From NCBI RefSeq assembly GCF_003755185.1, contig NZ_RKIC01000013.1, forward strand, positions 62,001 to 126,000: a DNA stretch of 64,000 bases. Reading direction: 5' to 3'. Positions 52,951 to 61,624 of the stretch are shown one piece after another. Each line of letters starts with the position of its first letter. Within the stretch, counting starts at the first letter, position 1. The DNA is from Frigoribacterium sp. PhB24 (GTDB lineage: Bacteria; Actinomycetota; Actinomycetes; Actinomycetales; Microbacteriaceae). The position numbers were made by a program, and so were the translations under genes. The notes under the pieces are model-generated. The model was not told the DNA's origin and did no database searches. It saw only the letters and a list, made by a program, of their open reading frames with translations.

Positions 52951-53897
52951 TCGGTGAAGTCACCCACGTTCTCCTTCGTGACGGTGATGACCTCGACGGC
53001 CTGGTCCGAGGGGCCGTCGTCGCCGCTGCCGCCCTTGACGGCCTTGACCGCCTGGTCGACCGCGAGGGCGCCGAGCTCGGCGGGCTGCTGCGCGATGGTG
53101 CTCGAGAGCGTGCCCGCCTCGATGGCCTTGAGGCCGTCCTCGGTGCCGTCGAACGCCGCGACCTTGACGTCGGTGCCGGCGCGCGAGCCGAGCGCCTGGA
53201 TCGCTCCGAGGCCCATCTCGTCGTTCTCGGCGAAGACGCCCACGGCATTCGGGTGCGCCTGCAGCAGGTTGGTGGTCACGTCGAGCGCGGTGGCGCGGTC
53301 GAAGTTCGCGGTCTGCTGCGCGACGACGGTGATGTTCGGGTACGCGGCGATGCCCTTGGTGAAGCCCTCACCGCGGTCGCGGCTGGCCGAGGTGCCCGCG
53401 ACGCCCTGCAGGACGATGACCTCGCCCTGCTCGCCGATCGCCTCGGCGAGGGCCTTGGCGGCCTGCTCGCCACCGGCGACGTTGTCGCTCGCGACGAACG
53501 ACGCGACGTCGGCACCGTTGACCGCGCGGTCGACGGCGACGATCGGCACGTCGGCCTGGTTGAGCGCCTTGGCGGCGGGGCCGGCAGCGTCGCTGTCCAC
53601 GGCGTTCAAGATGACGGCGTCGGCGGTCGAGGCCGCGGTCGCCAGCTGGTTGGCCTGGGTGGCCGAGTCGTTCTGGGCGTCGACGATCTCGAGGTCGACG
53701 TTCTGCTTCTTCGCCTCGGCGGTCGCGCCGTCACGCAGCTCGACGAAGAACGGGTTGTTCAGGGTGCTGAGCGACAGGACCACCGTGGGGCGGTCCGCCT
53801 CTCCGGCGGGGGTGCGGTTGCAGCCGGCGGTGCCGGTCGCGACCAGGGCGGCGATCGCCGTGACGGTGGCGGCCTTGCGGAACGAGGTCAACTTCAT
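52947..53897 (-). CDS. rbsB: Ribose ABC transporter substrate-binding lipoprotein
   Basis: A 316-residue periplasmic-binding-protein type 1 lipoprotein with lipobox GTAGC (Cys about 26). The ribose-binding pattern is visible in LSLSTLNNPFFVELRDGA, AVDRAVNGADVASFVASDNVAGG, FAENDEMGLGAIQALG and VAAFDGTEDGLKAI. A 195-base gap with a motif pair (53942 and 54059) separates it from rbsC. Confidence 0.92.
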   Translation of the reverse strand: MKLTSFRKAATVTAIAALVATGTAGCNRTPAGEADRPTVVLSLSTLNNPFFVELRDGATAEAKKQNVDLEIVDAQNDSATQANQLATAASTADAVILNAVDSDAAGPAAKALNQADVPIVAVDRAVNGADVASFVASDNVAGGEQAAKALAEAIGEQGEVIVLQGVAGTSASRDRGEGFTKGIAAYPNITVVAQQTANFDRATALDVTTNLLQAHPNAVGVFAENDEMGLGAIQALGSRAGTDVKVAAFDGTEDGLKAIEAGTLSSTIAQQPAELGALAVDQAVKAVKGGSGDDGPSDQAVEVITVTKENVGDFTE

Positions 53898-53941
53898 CGT
53901 GTGTCCTTCGGGTTGGGTTGGGGTGGGTGTTCAGAAAAACA

Positions 53942-54070
53942 AGGAGGCGCGGGTCGGCCGGCTGAGGCCCGTCGCCTGGGCTGCGCTGCAGCCCCAGGGC
54001 CGGGCCCCGCAGCTGCCGCCGCTCCGCTGAGACGCGACGCCGCCCGTCCGGGCCGCACCGCGCCTCCTCG
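53942..54070. repeat. Inverted motif pair flanking an rbsC-rbsB spacer
   Basis: AGGAGGCGCG at 53942 and CGCGCCTCCT at 54059 face each other over about 105 bases of GC-rich, self-complementary sequence. The large hairpin that could form in the rbsC-rbsB mRNA might adjust rbsB expression. Confidence 0.5.
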
Positions 54071-54092
54071 GCTCGGAGGCTGTCGGTGCGAC

Positions 54093-55064
54093 CTAGCTGC
54101 TGCGCGTCTTGCGGCGCAGCACGTCGACGCCCACGGCGAGGGCGATGACGAGGCCGATGACGACCTGCTGCCAGAACGACGTGACGTTCAGCAGGTTGAG
54201 GCCGTTGCGGATGACGACGAGCACGAGGGCGCCGATGATGGTGCCCGAGATGCGGCCGACGCCGCCGGCCAGGCTCGCGCCGCCGATGACGACCGCGGCG
54301 ATGGCGTCGAGCTCGTAGCCCGAGGCCGCCTGCGGCTGGGCCGAGTCGAGGCGCCCGGCGAGCAGCAGGCCGGCGAGGGCCGCGAACAGGCCGGCCAGGC
54401 CGAAGACCGTGACGACGATGCGCTTGACCGGCAGGCCCGAGAGGCGCGCGGCCTCGGCGTTACCGCCGACGGCGTACATCGAGCGGCCGATGACGGTGCG
54501 GTTGAGGATGAACGACGCGACGATCGCGGCCAGCACGAGCACGATGATCGGCACGGGCACCGGCCCGATGTTGCCGCCGAGGAACGACACGGCCGGGGGA
54601 GTCGCGATCGGGCGACCGTCCGAGACGACCAGGGTCAGGCCGCGTGCCACGCTCAGCATGGCGAGCGTCGCGATGAACGACGGCAGCTTGCCGTACGCGC
54701 TGGCGAACCCGTTGACCAGGCCGGCCACGAGGCCCGTGCCGAGCCCGAGCGCGAGCGCCAGGCCGCCGGGCAGCCCCGCCGTGGCGAAGAACCAGCCCGA
54801 GACCATCGCCGACAGGGCGGCGACCGAGCCGACCGAGAGGTCGATGCCGCCGGCGACGATGACGAAGGTCATGCCGAACGCCAGCACGGCGACGGTCGAC
54901 ACCTGGATGCCGATGTTGAGCAGGTTGCGGCCGGTCAGGAAGTCCGGGGTCGCGATGAACAGCGCCAGGCACAGCACGACGAGCCCGACGAGGGCCCCGT
55001 TCGCGGCCAGGAAGGTCTTGATGTCGAAGGAGCGTCGCTGCGCCTTCACGGTGGTGGTGGTCAT
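54093..55064 (-). CDS. rbsC: Ribose ABC transporter permease
   Basis: A 323-residue permease with about nine hydrophobic segments. The RbsC signatures VIVAGGIDLSVGSVAALSAMV and IGGASLAGGVGRISGTIIGALVL are clear. It forms the membrane channel with RbsA and RbsB. Confidence 0.92.
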   Translation of the reverse strand: MTTTTVKAQRRSFDIKTFLAANGALVGLVVLCLALFIATPDFLTGRNLLNIGIQVSTVAVLAFGMTFVIVAGGIDLSVGSVAALSAMVSGWFFATAGLPGGLALALGLGTGLVAGLVNGFASAYGKLPSFIATLAMLSVARGLTLVVSDGRPIATPPAVSFLGGNIGPVPVPIIVLVLAAIVASFILNRTVIGRSMYAVGGNAEAARLSGLPVKRIVVTVFGLAGLFAALAGLLLAGRLDSAQPQAASGYELDAIAAVVIGGASLAGGVGRISGTIIGALVLVVIRNGLNLLNVTSFWQQVVIGLVIALAVGVDVLRRKTRSS

Positions 55065-55095
55065 GGGTGTCGTCCTCGGGTCCGTGCTTCTCGGG

Positions 55096-56613
55096 TCAGT
55101 TCGTCTCGACGACGTCGCGTGCCGCGAGCGTCATCAGCGTGTCTTGGGTGGCGTCGGCCGCGGCGACCTCGCCCGCGACGACTCCGTCGCGCATCACGAG
55201 GATGCGGTCGCTCATGCCCATCACCTCGGGCAGTTCGCTGCTGACCATCACGACCGCGCCTCCTGCGTCGGTGATGCGGTTCACCAGCTCGTAGATCTCG
55301 ACCTTCGCGCCGACGTCGACGCCGCGGGTCGGCTCGTCGAGCAGCAGCACCGACGAACCGGCGATGATCCAGCGGCCGAACACGGCCTTCTGCTGGTTGC
55401 CGCCCGACAGCGAGCCGATCTCTTGATCGATGTCGCGCATGCGGATCCGCAGGGTCGAGGCGACCTCGTCGGCCTTGGCGCGCTGACCGGCGAAGTCGAC
55501 CAGGCCGGCCTTGGCGCTGCTGGCGAGCGTCGCGTAGCCGAGGTTGTCGTTGACGGAGGCGCCCAGCACGAGCCCCTGCGCCTTGCGGTCCTCGGGAACG
55601 TGGCCGACACCCGCGGCGATGGCCCCGGCGACGTCGCCCTTCTTCAGGCGCTTTCCGCGCACGGTCACGGAGCCCGAGTCGTACTTGTCGACCCCGGCGA
55701 TCGCACGGACGACCTCGGTGCGACCGGCGCCGACGAGGCCGGCGATGCCGAGCACCTCGCCCGCCCGCACCTCGAACGACACGTCGCGGAAGACTGACCC
55801 CGTCAGGCCCCGCACCTCGAGCACGACGGGGGAGTCGCTCTCGCTGCCGGGGGTGCGCGGGTACTGGTGCTCGATGTCGCGTCCGACCATCAGGCGGACG
55901 AGCTCGTCCTCGCCGGTCGACGCGGGCACCTCGGCGACGAACGCGCCGTCACGCAGTACGGCCACGGTGTCGCCGATCTCGGCGATCTCGTCGAGGTGGT
56001 GGCTGATGAACAGCATGCCGACGCCGCGGGCGCGCAGCTGCTCGACGACGCGGAAGAGGATCTCGGTCTCGTGCCGGGTCAGCGCCGCGGTCGGCTCGTC
56101 GAGGATCAGGATGCGCGCGTCGATGCTCAGCGCCTTCGCGATCTCGACCAGCTGCTGGCGGGCGATGCCGAGCTCGCCGACTTTCTGGTCGACGTCGACG
56201 TCGAGACCGATCAGGTCGAGGGCCGCACGGGCGCGCTTCTTGAGCTCTTTGCGGTCGACGAGGCCGAACCGCGTCGGGAACCGCCCCATCATCACGTTCT
56301 CGGCGACACTGAGCGAGGCGACGAGGTTCAGCTCTTGGTGGATCGTCGCGATACCGAGCTTCTCGGCGGCGTGCGTGTTCGGCAGGTGGACGGCCTCGCC
56401 GTCGACCAACACACGGCCGGCGTCGGGCTGGTACACGCCCGACATCATCTTGATCAGGGTGGACTTGCCGGCGCCGTTCTCGCCGAGCAGCACCTGCACG
56501 CGGCCGGGCCGGACGTGCACGGTGACGTCGTCGATGACCCGCACGGGGCCGAACGACTTGCTGACGTTCTCGAGCGTGAGCAGGGGACGATCGTCGTCGA
56601 TCGAATGGGGCAT
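55096..56613 (-). CDS. rbsA: Ribose ABC transporter ATP-binding protein
   Basis: A 505-residue double ATPase. The first domain has Walker A GENGAGKSTLIKM (about 36-48) and LDEPTAALT. The second has a degenerate Walker A (GLVGAGRTEVVRA) and LSGGNQQKAVFGRW, with LDEPTRGVDVG. It energises ribose uptake. A 3-base gap separates it from the LacI gene upstream. A motif copy is inside it (55255, inverse), coding GGA. Confidence 0.92.
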   Translation of the reverse strand: MPHSIDDDRPLLTLENVSKSFGPVRVIDDVTVHVRPGRVQVLLGENGAGKSTLIKMMSGVYQPDAGRVLVDGEAVHLPNTHAAEKLGIATIHQELNLVASLSVAENVMMGRFPTRFGLVDRKELKKRARAALDLIGLDVDVDQKVGELGIARQQLVEIAKALSIDARILILDEPTAALTRHETEILFRVVEQLRARGVGMLFISHHLDEIAEIGDTVAVLRDGAFVAEVPASTGEDELVRLMVGRDIEHQYPRTPGSESDSPVVLEVRGLTGSVFRDVSFEVRAGEVLGIAGLVGAGRTEVVRAIAGVDKYDSGSVTVRGKRLKKGDVAGAIAAGVGHVPEDRKAQGLVLGASVNDNLGYATLASSAKAGLVDFAGQRAKADEVASTLRIRMRDIDQEIGSLSGGNQQKAVFGRWIIAGSSVLLLDEPTRGVDVGAKVEIYELVNRITDAGGAVVMVSSELPEVMGMSDRILVMRDGVVAGEVAAADATQDTLMTLAARDVVETN

Positions 56614-56616
56614 GGG

Positions 56617-57714
56617 TCAGTTCCTGCCGAGGGGTCGGGGTCGGGTGGGGTGCGTCGGGTGCGTCGGGTGCGTCGGGTCTGTCGGGGACGAGGAGGCGCG
56701 GGTCGCGTCGCCCCCGGAGGCGCGGCTCGTCGACTCGCGCACGATCAGTTCGCTGGGCAGCACGACCGATTCGGGGGTGAACCCGTCGATGACCTCGTGC
56801 AGCAGCTGCACGGCGATGCGGCCCATCTCCTCGACGCTGTGCGAGATGACGGTGAGCGCCGGGTCGAGCAGCGAGAACCACTCGATGTCGTCGAAGGCGA
56901 TGACCGAGACGTCGGCGCCCATGCGCTTGCCCAGCCGGTTGAGCATGGCGATGGCTCCGACGGCCATGAGGCTGTCGGCCGCGAGCAGCGCGGTCGGCGG
57001 CTCGTCGAGCTCGAACAGGGCGTGCACGGCGGCCGACCCGCTGGCGGACTGGAAGTCGCCGACGTAGACCAGGTCGGGGTCGGTGCTGAGGCCCAGCTCG
57101 GCGGCCGCGGCCGTCCACGCCTCGAGCCGCTCGCGCCCGGTGGACACGCTCTGCGGCCCGGCGACGTACCCGACGCGCTCGTGGCCGAGGTCGACCAGGT
57201 GCTGCACGGCGGCCCGGATGCCGGGGCGGCTGTCGGTCGTCACGCTCGGGACGTCGACGCCCGGGATCGTGCGGTCGACGAACACGGTCGGCACCTCGCG
57301 CGCGAGCAGCGAGTCGATGCTGGCCGAGTCGGTCCCTTGCGGGGCGACGATGACTCCGTCGACACGGCGTGAGATGAGGGTGTCGAGGTAGCGGTCCTGC
57401 TGCTCACGGTTCTCGTTGGCGTTGCCGAGCAAGGTGACGTAGCCGAGTTCGAGCAGCGACTGCTCGATGGTGTGGGCGAGGTCGGCGAAGAACGGGTTGC
57501 GGACGTCGGAGACGAGCAGGCCGACGGTGTCGGAGCGGGTCGAGCGCAGCGCCCGCGCCTGGGCGTTCGGACGGAAGTCGAGGTCGCGAGCGGCTCGTTC
57601 GACCTGGGCCCGGGCCTCGGGCGACGTGGCGGGGTTGCCCGACAGCACCCGTGATGCCGTCGCGGCCGAGACGCCGGCGCGCTGCGCCACGTCCCTGATC
57701 GTCACGGTGTTCAT
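56617..57714 (-). CDS. LacI-family repressor of the ribose operon (RbsR-like)
   Basis: A 365-residue regulator, with HTH TIRDVAQRAGVSAATASRVLSG (4-25) and a ribose-binding-like effector domain. It is the first gene of the operon, just after two perfect LacI operators, so it controls its own operon. The C-terminal ~30 residues (SRASGGDATRASSS, THPTHPTHP) come from two motif copies and a 9-base tandem repeat (GGTGCGTCG) at 56646-56680 and are probably an addition. Confidence 0.9.
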   Translation of the reverse strand: MNTVTIRDVAQRAGVSAATASRVLSGNPATSPEARAQVERAARDLDFRPNAQARALRSTRSDTVGLLVSDVRNPFFADLAHTIEQSLLELGYVTLLGNANENREQQDRYLDTLISRRVDGVIVAPQGTDSASIDSLLAREVPTVFVDRTIPGVDVPSVTTDSRPGIRAAVQHLVDLGHERVGYVAGPQSVSTGRERLEAWTAAAAELGLSTDPDLVYVGDFQSASGSAAVHALFELDEPPTALLAADSLMAVGAIAMLNRLGKRMGADVSVIAFDDIEWFSLLDPALTVISHSVEEMGRIAVQLLHEVIDGFTPESVVLPSELIVRESTSRASGGDATRASSSPTDPTHPTHPTHPTRPRPLGRN

Positions 57715-57762
57715 CGGCTCTACCTCGTCGTAGTGGTGCTGGTCGCAGGTCGTATCTGCACG

Positions 57763-57790
57763 TGGAATCGATTCCATGGAACCGATTCCA
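57763..57790. promoter_or_regulatory. Two adjoining LacI operators
   Basis: TGGAATCGATTCCA (57763-57776, perfect palindrome) is immediately followed by TGGAACCGATTCCA (57777-57790). Both have the central CG typical of LacI-family sites and lie 48-76 bases before the regulator's start. Confidence 0.8.
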
Positions 57791-57832
57791 CGACAGTAGA
57801 CGACCGGCCCCACCCTGTCAACGCGAAGCCCC

Positions 57833-57873
57833 GAGGAGGCGCGGTCCCCGCCCCAGCCTTCCCGCGCCTCCTC
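57833..57873. terminator. Motif-pair hairpin
   Basis: GAGGAGGCGCGG (57833-57844) pairs with CCGCGCCTCCTC (57862-57873), giving a 12-bp stem with a 17-base loop. Both arms are motif copies. It lies between the ribose operon promoter and the end of the rplI operon. Confidence 0.55.
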
Positions 57874-57897
57874 GTCCCCCGCCTGCCAGCCCAACCC

Positions 57898-57942
57898 ATG
57901 AACCCCGTTGCAACGGGGTTCATTGTCCGGAACGGGGTTCAT
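57898..57942. repeat. 26-bp perfect palindrome plus a half copy
   Basis: ATGAACCCCGTTG and its exact complement meet at 57910/57911, and a GGGGTTCAT half copy follows at 57934-57942. The arrangement (palindrome followed by a repeated right arm ending in TTCAT) is the same as at 27696-27764. Confidence 0.6.
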
Positions 57943-57966
57943 CGCGACCCGCCCTCCCGGCACGCA

Positions 57967-58005
57967 CGAGAGCGGCGGCCCCCCCGGGGGGGACCGCCGC
58001 TCTCG
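57967..58005 (-). terminator. Terminator of the rpsF-ssb-rpsR-rplI operon
   Basis: CGAGAGCGGCGG and CCGCCGCTCTCG form a 12-bp stem around a C7G7 stretch that itself pairs. It lies 30 bases after the rplI stop. Confidence 0.75.
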
Positions 58006-58034
58006 CGTACGGCAGGCGCCGAAGCGCCGAGGTG

Positions 58035-58487
58035 CTACTTGGCCGAGACGACCGTCAGCGTGATCGTCGCGATGACGTCCTCGCGCAGGCGGAGGGTGGC
58101 TTCGTGCTCACCCGTCACCTTGATGGTCGTGGGGATCTCGACCTTGCGCTTGTCGATCGTCGCGACGCCCTGGGCGGTCACGGCGTCGGCGACGTCGGCC
58201 GGACGGACCGAGCCGAACAGACGGCCGTCGGCACCGGTCTTCACCGTGAGGCGGATCTTCTGGGCCTCGAGGCGCTGCTTGAGGTCGTGGGCCTCTTCGA
58301 TCGTCTTGAGCTCGCGGGTCTCGCGAGCCGTACGGATCTGAGCGACCTGCTTCTCGCCACCGCGGCTCCACGCCACGGCGAAGCCCTGAGGCACCAGGTA
58401 GTTGCGGGCGTAGCCGTTCTTGACGTCGACGACGTCACCGGCGGAACCGAGGCCGGAGACCTCGTGGGTCAGGATTACCTTCGACAT
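58035..58487 (-). CDS. rplI: 50S ribosomal protein L9
   Basis: A 150-residue L9. The N-terminal domain has [32 protein letters not shown] (3-34), then the long connecting helix and the C-terminal rRNA-binding domain. It is the last gene of the rpsF-ssb-rpsR-rplI operon. Confidence 0.97.
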   Translation of the reverse strand: MSKVILTHEVSGLGSAGDVVDVKNGYARNYLVPQGFAVAWSRGGEKQVAQIRTARETRELKTIEEAHDLKQRLEAQKIRLTVKTGADGRLFGSVRPADVADAVTAQGVATIDKRKVEIPTTIKVTGEHEATLRLREDVIATITLTVVSAK

Positions 58488-58501
58488 GGTGGTCCTTCCG
58501 A

Positions 58502-58762
58502 TCAGCGGCCGGAGCCGGCGTAGGGGAGGAGCGCCATCTCACGGGCGTTCTTCACGGCACGGGCGATGAGGCGCTGCTCCTGGACGGAGACGCCGGTGAT
58601 GCGACGGGCGCGGATCTTTCCACGCTCCGAGATGAACTTGCGAAGGGTCGCGACGTCTTTGTAGTCGATGACACCGACGCGGATCGACTTCGCGGGAGCG
58701 GCGTTCTTGCCGCCCTTGCCGCGGAGGGGCTTGCGGCGGTCGCCGCTGCTCTTTCCAGCCAT
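58502..58762 (-). CDS. rpsR: 30S ribosomal protein S18
   Basis: An 86-residue S18. The [26 protein letters not shown] core (about 33-58) and the end [14 protein letters not shown] are canonical. It pairs with S6 on the ribosome platform. The gene sits between ssb and rplI. Confidence 0.97.
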   Translation of the reverse strand: MAGKSSGDRRKPLRGKGGKNAAPAKSIRVGVIDYKDVATLRKFISERGKIRARRITGVSVQEQRLIARAVKNAREMALLPYAGSGR

Positions 58763-58849
58763 TGGTTTCTACTTTCGATGAATGAAGAAGTACTTGAAGG
58801 GGAACGACGACGCCTCGAAGGGCACTGAACCCTAGAAGGGCACTGGGCC

Positions 58850-59425
58850 TTAGAAGGGCGTCTCGTCGTTGTAGGTGCCGTTGCCACCGGGGGTGTTCCA
58901 CACGTCGCCACCAGAGGTGTTGCCACCCTGCTGGCCGCCGGCGGGCTGACCCCACGGCTCTTGCGCCTGACCGCCGCCGACCTGGGCCGGCTGGCCACCA
59001 CGGTTGCCGCCGCCGTTACCGCCCCCGAAGGAGCCACCACCGGCAGCACCGTCGCGGGACGAGGAGGCGCGGGTCACCTGAGCGGTCGCGTAACGCAGCG
59101 AAGGGCCGATCTCGTCGATCTCGAGCTCCATGCTGGTGCGCTTCTCGCCCTCTTTGGTCTCGTACGAGCGCTGCTTGAGCCGGCCCTGAGCGATGACCCG
59201 GCTGCCCTTGGTGAGGCTGCTGGCCACGTGCTCGCCGAACTCGCGCCACACGCTGGCACGGAGGAAGAGCGCCTCGCCGTCCTTCCACTCGTTCGACGCG
59301 CGGTCGAACGTGCGGGGGGTCGACGCGATGGTGAAGTTCGCGACCGCGAGCCCGTTCTGCGTGTACCGCAGCTCGGGGTCACTGGTGAGGTTTCCCACCA
59401 CTGTGATGACGGTCTCGCCTGCCAT
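58850..59425 (-). CDS. ssb: Single-stranded DNA-binding protein
   Basis: A 191-residue SSB. The OB fold covers about 1-113 ([41 protein letters not shown]). A Gly/Gln-rich linker follows and the tail ends DETPF, a variant of the protein-binding acidic tip DDDIPF. A motif copy at 59062 codes TRASSS at the junction of OB fold and linker. I took the start at 59425; the open frame to 59554 is out of context. Confidence 0.95.
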   Translation of the reverse strand: MAGETVITVVGNLTSDPELRYTQNGLAVANFTIASTPRTFDRASNEWKDGEALFLRASVWREFGEHVASSLTKGSRVIAQGRLKQRSYETKEGEKRTSMELEIDEIGPSLRYATAQVTRASSSRDGAAGGGSFGGGNGGGNRGGQPAQVGGGQAQEPWGQPAGGQQGGNTSGGDVWNTPGGNGTYNDETPF

Positions 59426-59429
59426 CGGA

Positions 59430-59828
59430 CTACTCGGCGGCCTTCTCGGCGGCGGGAGCAGCCGGAGCGGCGGCGGCGTTGGCGGCCTTGCGGGCGGCCT
59501 TCTCGTCGCTGACCTTCTTGGCGGCGGCGACCATGGCGATCGCCTCTTCGGCACGCAGGACCTTGGTACGCAGCACGGCCTCGGAGAGACCCAGCTGGCG
59601 GTCGAGCTCGACCGTGGCGGCCGAGTTCGAGGTCAGGTTGACGACGGCGTAGATGCCCTCGGTCTTCTTGTTGATCTCGTAGGCCAGGCGACGACGTCCC
59701 CAGATGTCCACGTTGTCGATCGTTCCGCCATCGTTGCGGATGACGTTGAGGAACTTGTCCAAGCTCGGGGCGACGGTGCGCTCATCGATCTCGGGGTCCA
59801 GGATGACCATCAGTTCGTACTGGTGCAT
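59430..59828 (-). CDS. rpsF: 30S ribosomal protein S6
   Basis: A 132-residue S6. The core runs [19 protein letters not shown] to [10 protein letters not shown]; an Ala-rich tail ([15 protein letters not shown]) extends beyond the core, as in many actinobacteria. AAGGAGGTGGG is a strong ribosome site before the ATG. It leads the operon, with a leader hairpin at 59857. Confidence 0.96.
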   Translation of the reverse strand: MHQYELMVILDPEIDERTVAPSLDKFLNVIRNDGGTIDNVDIWGRRRLAYEINKKTEGIYAVVNLTSNSAATVELDRQLGLSEAVLRTKVLRAEEAIAMVAAAKKVSDEKAARKAANAAAAPAAPAAEKAAE

Positions 59829-59856
59829 GACTAACCCACCTCCTTCGGACTTAACG

Positions 59857-59875
59857 GTCACAGACGGTCTGTGAC
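59857..59875 (-). promoter_or_regulatory. rpsF leader hairpin with CCG loop, candidate S6:S18 binding site
   Basis: On the - strand GTCACAGA-CCG-TCTGTGAC forms a perfect 8-bp stem with a CCG loop just upstream of the rpsF ribosome site. Known S6:S18-binding rpsF leaders carry an exposed CCG, so this may be an autoregulatory element; a covariance-model match would be needed. Confidence 0.4.
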
Positions 59876-59938
59876 AGGAGGGTATTCATGTCGCGGCGCC
59901 GGCCGTGAGGCAGACGCAACCTTCCCAGCGTAGCCGAG

Positions 59939-59999
59939 CGCGCCTCCTGAATCAATGCCGCCGCAGCGGCCACCGGCCGTGCAGAGCCGAGGAGGCGCG
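59939..59999. terminator. Motif-pair hairpin between cca and rpsF
   Basis: CGCGCCTCCT (59939-59948) and AGGAGGCGCG (59990-59999) are exact complements 41 bases apart, just after the cca stop at 60021 and before the rpsF promoter. It may terminate cca transcription. Confidence 0.5.
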
Positions 60000-60020
60000 G
60001 GACGACACCCGCAGGACGGG

Positions 60021-61460
60021 TTACGCGCCGGCACCCTCGCGTGCGTTCCACCAGGCGAGCAGCCGCTCGGTGGCGACCTCGGCCCCGAGCGGCCCCTCGT
60101 CGGTGCGCAACTCGAGCAGGAAACGGTAGGCCTCGCCGACCTCGCGGCTCGGGCCGATGGCGAGCACGCGTTGGATCTCGTCGCCGTTCAGGTCGGGCCG
60201 CAGCGAGTCGAGCTCTTCCCGTTCGCGCAGCTCGGCGATGCGGGCCTCGAGGTCGTCGTAGGCGAAGCCGAGCCGGTCGGCCTTGCGCCGGTTGCGCGTC
60301 GTGACGTCGGCGCGGGTCAGCATGTGCAACCGCTCGAGCTGGTCACCGGCGTCGCGGACGTACCGGCGGACGGCCGAATCGGTCCAGGCGCCCTCGGTGT
60401 AGCCGAAGAAGCGGAGGTGCAGCTCGATCAGGCGGTACACGGCGGCGATGGTGTCGTTGTCGAAGCGCAGCGCCTTCAGCCGCTTCTTGGCGAGCTTGGC
60501 GCCGACGACGTCGTGGTGGTGGAAGGTGACGACCCCGCCCGGCTCGAGACGACGCGTGGCGGGCTTGCCGCAGTCGTGCAGCAGGGCCGCGAGGCGCAGG
60601 GTGAGGTCGGGGGCGTCGCCCGGGTGGCGCTCGCGCTCGTAGCCGATGGCCTGGTCGAGCACGGTGAGGCTGTGCTCGTAGACGTCCTTGTGGTGGTGGT
60701 GCTCGTCGACCTCGAGGCGCATGGCGGCGAGCTCGGGCATGACGTGGTCGGCCAGACCGGTGTCGACCAGCAGCCGGACACCGTCTCGGGGGGTTTCGGT
60801 CTTGAGCAACTTCGTCAGCTCGTCGGCGACCCGCTCGACCGAGACGATCGACAGGGTCTCGGCCCGCGCCGTCATCGCGTCGCGCACCTCGTCGGACACG
60901 GTGAAGCCGAGCTGGGCCGTGAACCGTGCGGCCCGCATCATGCGGAGGGGGTCGTCACGGAACGAGTCGACCGCGGTGCCCGGGGTGGCGAGTCGCGCCC
61001 GCAGCAGGTCGTCGACACCGCCGGACGGGTCGACGAGCACGCGCTCGGGCAGGCGCAGCGCCATCGAGTTGACGGTGAAGTCCCGACGGACGAGGTCGCC
61101 CTCGAGGGTGTCGCCGAACTCGACGACGGGCTTGCGGGTCTCGCCGTCGTAGACGTCGCTGCGGTACGTGGTGATCTCGACGGTCTCGCCGTCGACGCGG
61201 GCGGCGATGGTGCCGAACGCGCGGCCGACGTCCCAGTGCGCCTCGGCCAGCGGCACGACGATCGCCAGGATCTCGTCGGGGTCGGCGTCGGTCGTGAAGT
61301 CGAGGTCGTTGACCGGGCGACCGATGAAGGCGTCACGCACGGGGCCGCCGACGAGGGCCAACTCGTGACCTGCCGCGGCGAACGCGGCGGCGAGCTTCTC
61401 GATGCGGGGGGTGGCGGCCAGATCGTCCAGTCGCTGCAGGGCCCGTGCGACGCTGTCCAT
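60021..61460 (-). CDS. cca: CCA tRNA nucleotidyltransferase
   Basis: A 479-residue enzyme that adds or repairs the 3' CCA end of tRNAs. The class II catalytic head reads LVGGPVRDAFIGRPVNDLDFTTDAD (about 36-60) with the DxD metal site, followed by RRDFTVNSMAL and an HD domain (LLHDCGKPATRR, about 298-309). I chose ATG at 61460; the frame is open to 61586 without coding sense. It is divergent from DUF6049-murJ, as in mycobacteria, but without the intervening Nudix gene. Confidence 0.93.
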   Translation of the reverse strand: MDSVARALQRLDDLAATPRIEKLAAAFAAAGHELALVGGPVRDAFIGRPVNDLDFTTDADPDEILAIVVPLAEAHWDVGRAFGTIAARVDGETVEITTYRSDVYDGETRKPVVEFGDTLEGDLVRRDFTVNSMALRLPERVLVDPSGGVDDLLRARLATPGTAVDSFRDDPLRMMRAARFTAQLGFTVSDEVRDAMTARAETLSIVSVERVADELTKLLKTETPRDGVRLLVDTGLADHVMPELAAMRLEVDEHHHHKDVYEHSLTVLDQAIGYERERHPGDAPDLTLRLAALLHDCGKPATRRLEPGGVVTFHHHDVVGAKLAKKRLKALRFDNDTIAAVYRLIELHLRFFGYTEGAWTDSAVRRYVRDAGDQLERLHMLTRADVTTRNRRKADRLGFAYDDLEARIAELREREELDSLRPDLNGDEIQRVLAIGPSREVGEAYRFLLELRTDEGPLGAEVATERLLAWWNAREGAGA

Positions 61461-61574
61461 GACGAAACAGCTTGCCACAGCCGAGGAGGCGCGGGCTGAG
61501 TCCCCGACGGCGCCTCGCGACCCCGTCCGCCCACCTCGCAGGCGCTTCGCCGCTGCTTCTTGGTCGGCGTTGCC

Positions 61575-61580
61575 TAGACT
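61575..61580 (+). promoter_or_regulatory. -10 hexamer for the DUF6049-murJ transcript
   Basis: TAGACT lies 45 bases upstream of the ATG at 61625, in the divergent region shared with cca. This message would have a short leader rather than being leaderless. Confidence 0.4.
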
Positions 61581-61624
61581 CGGCATGCTCGAACGGCCCC
61601 TGTCGCCGTCGACACCTGACGCCT

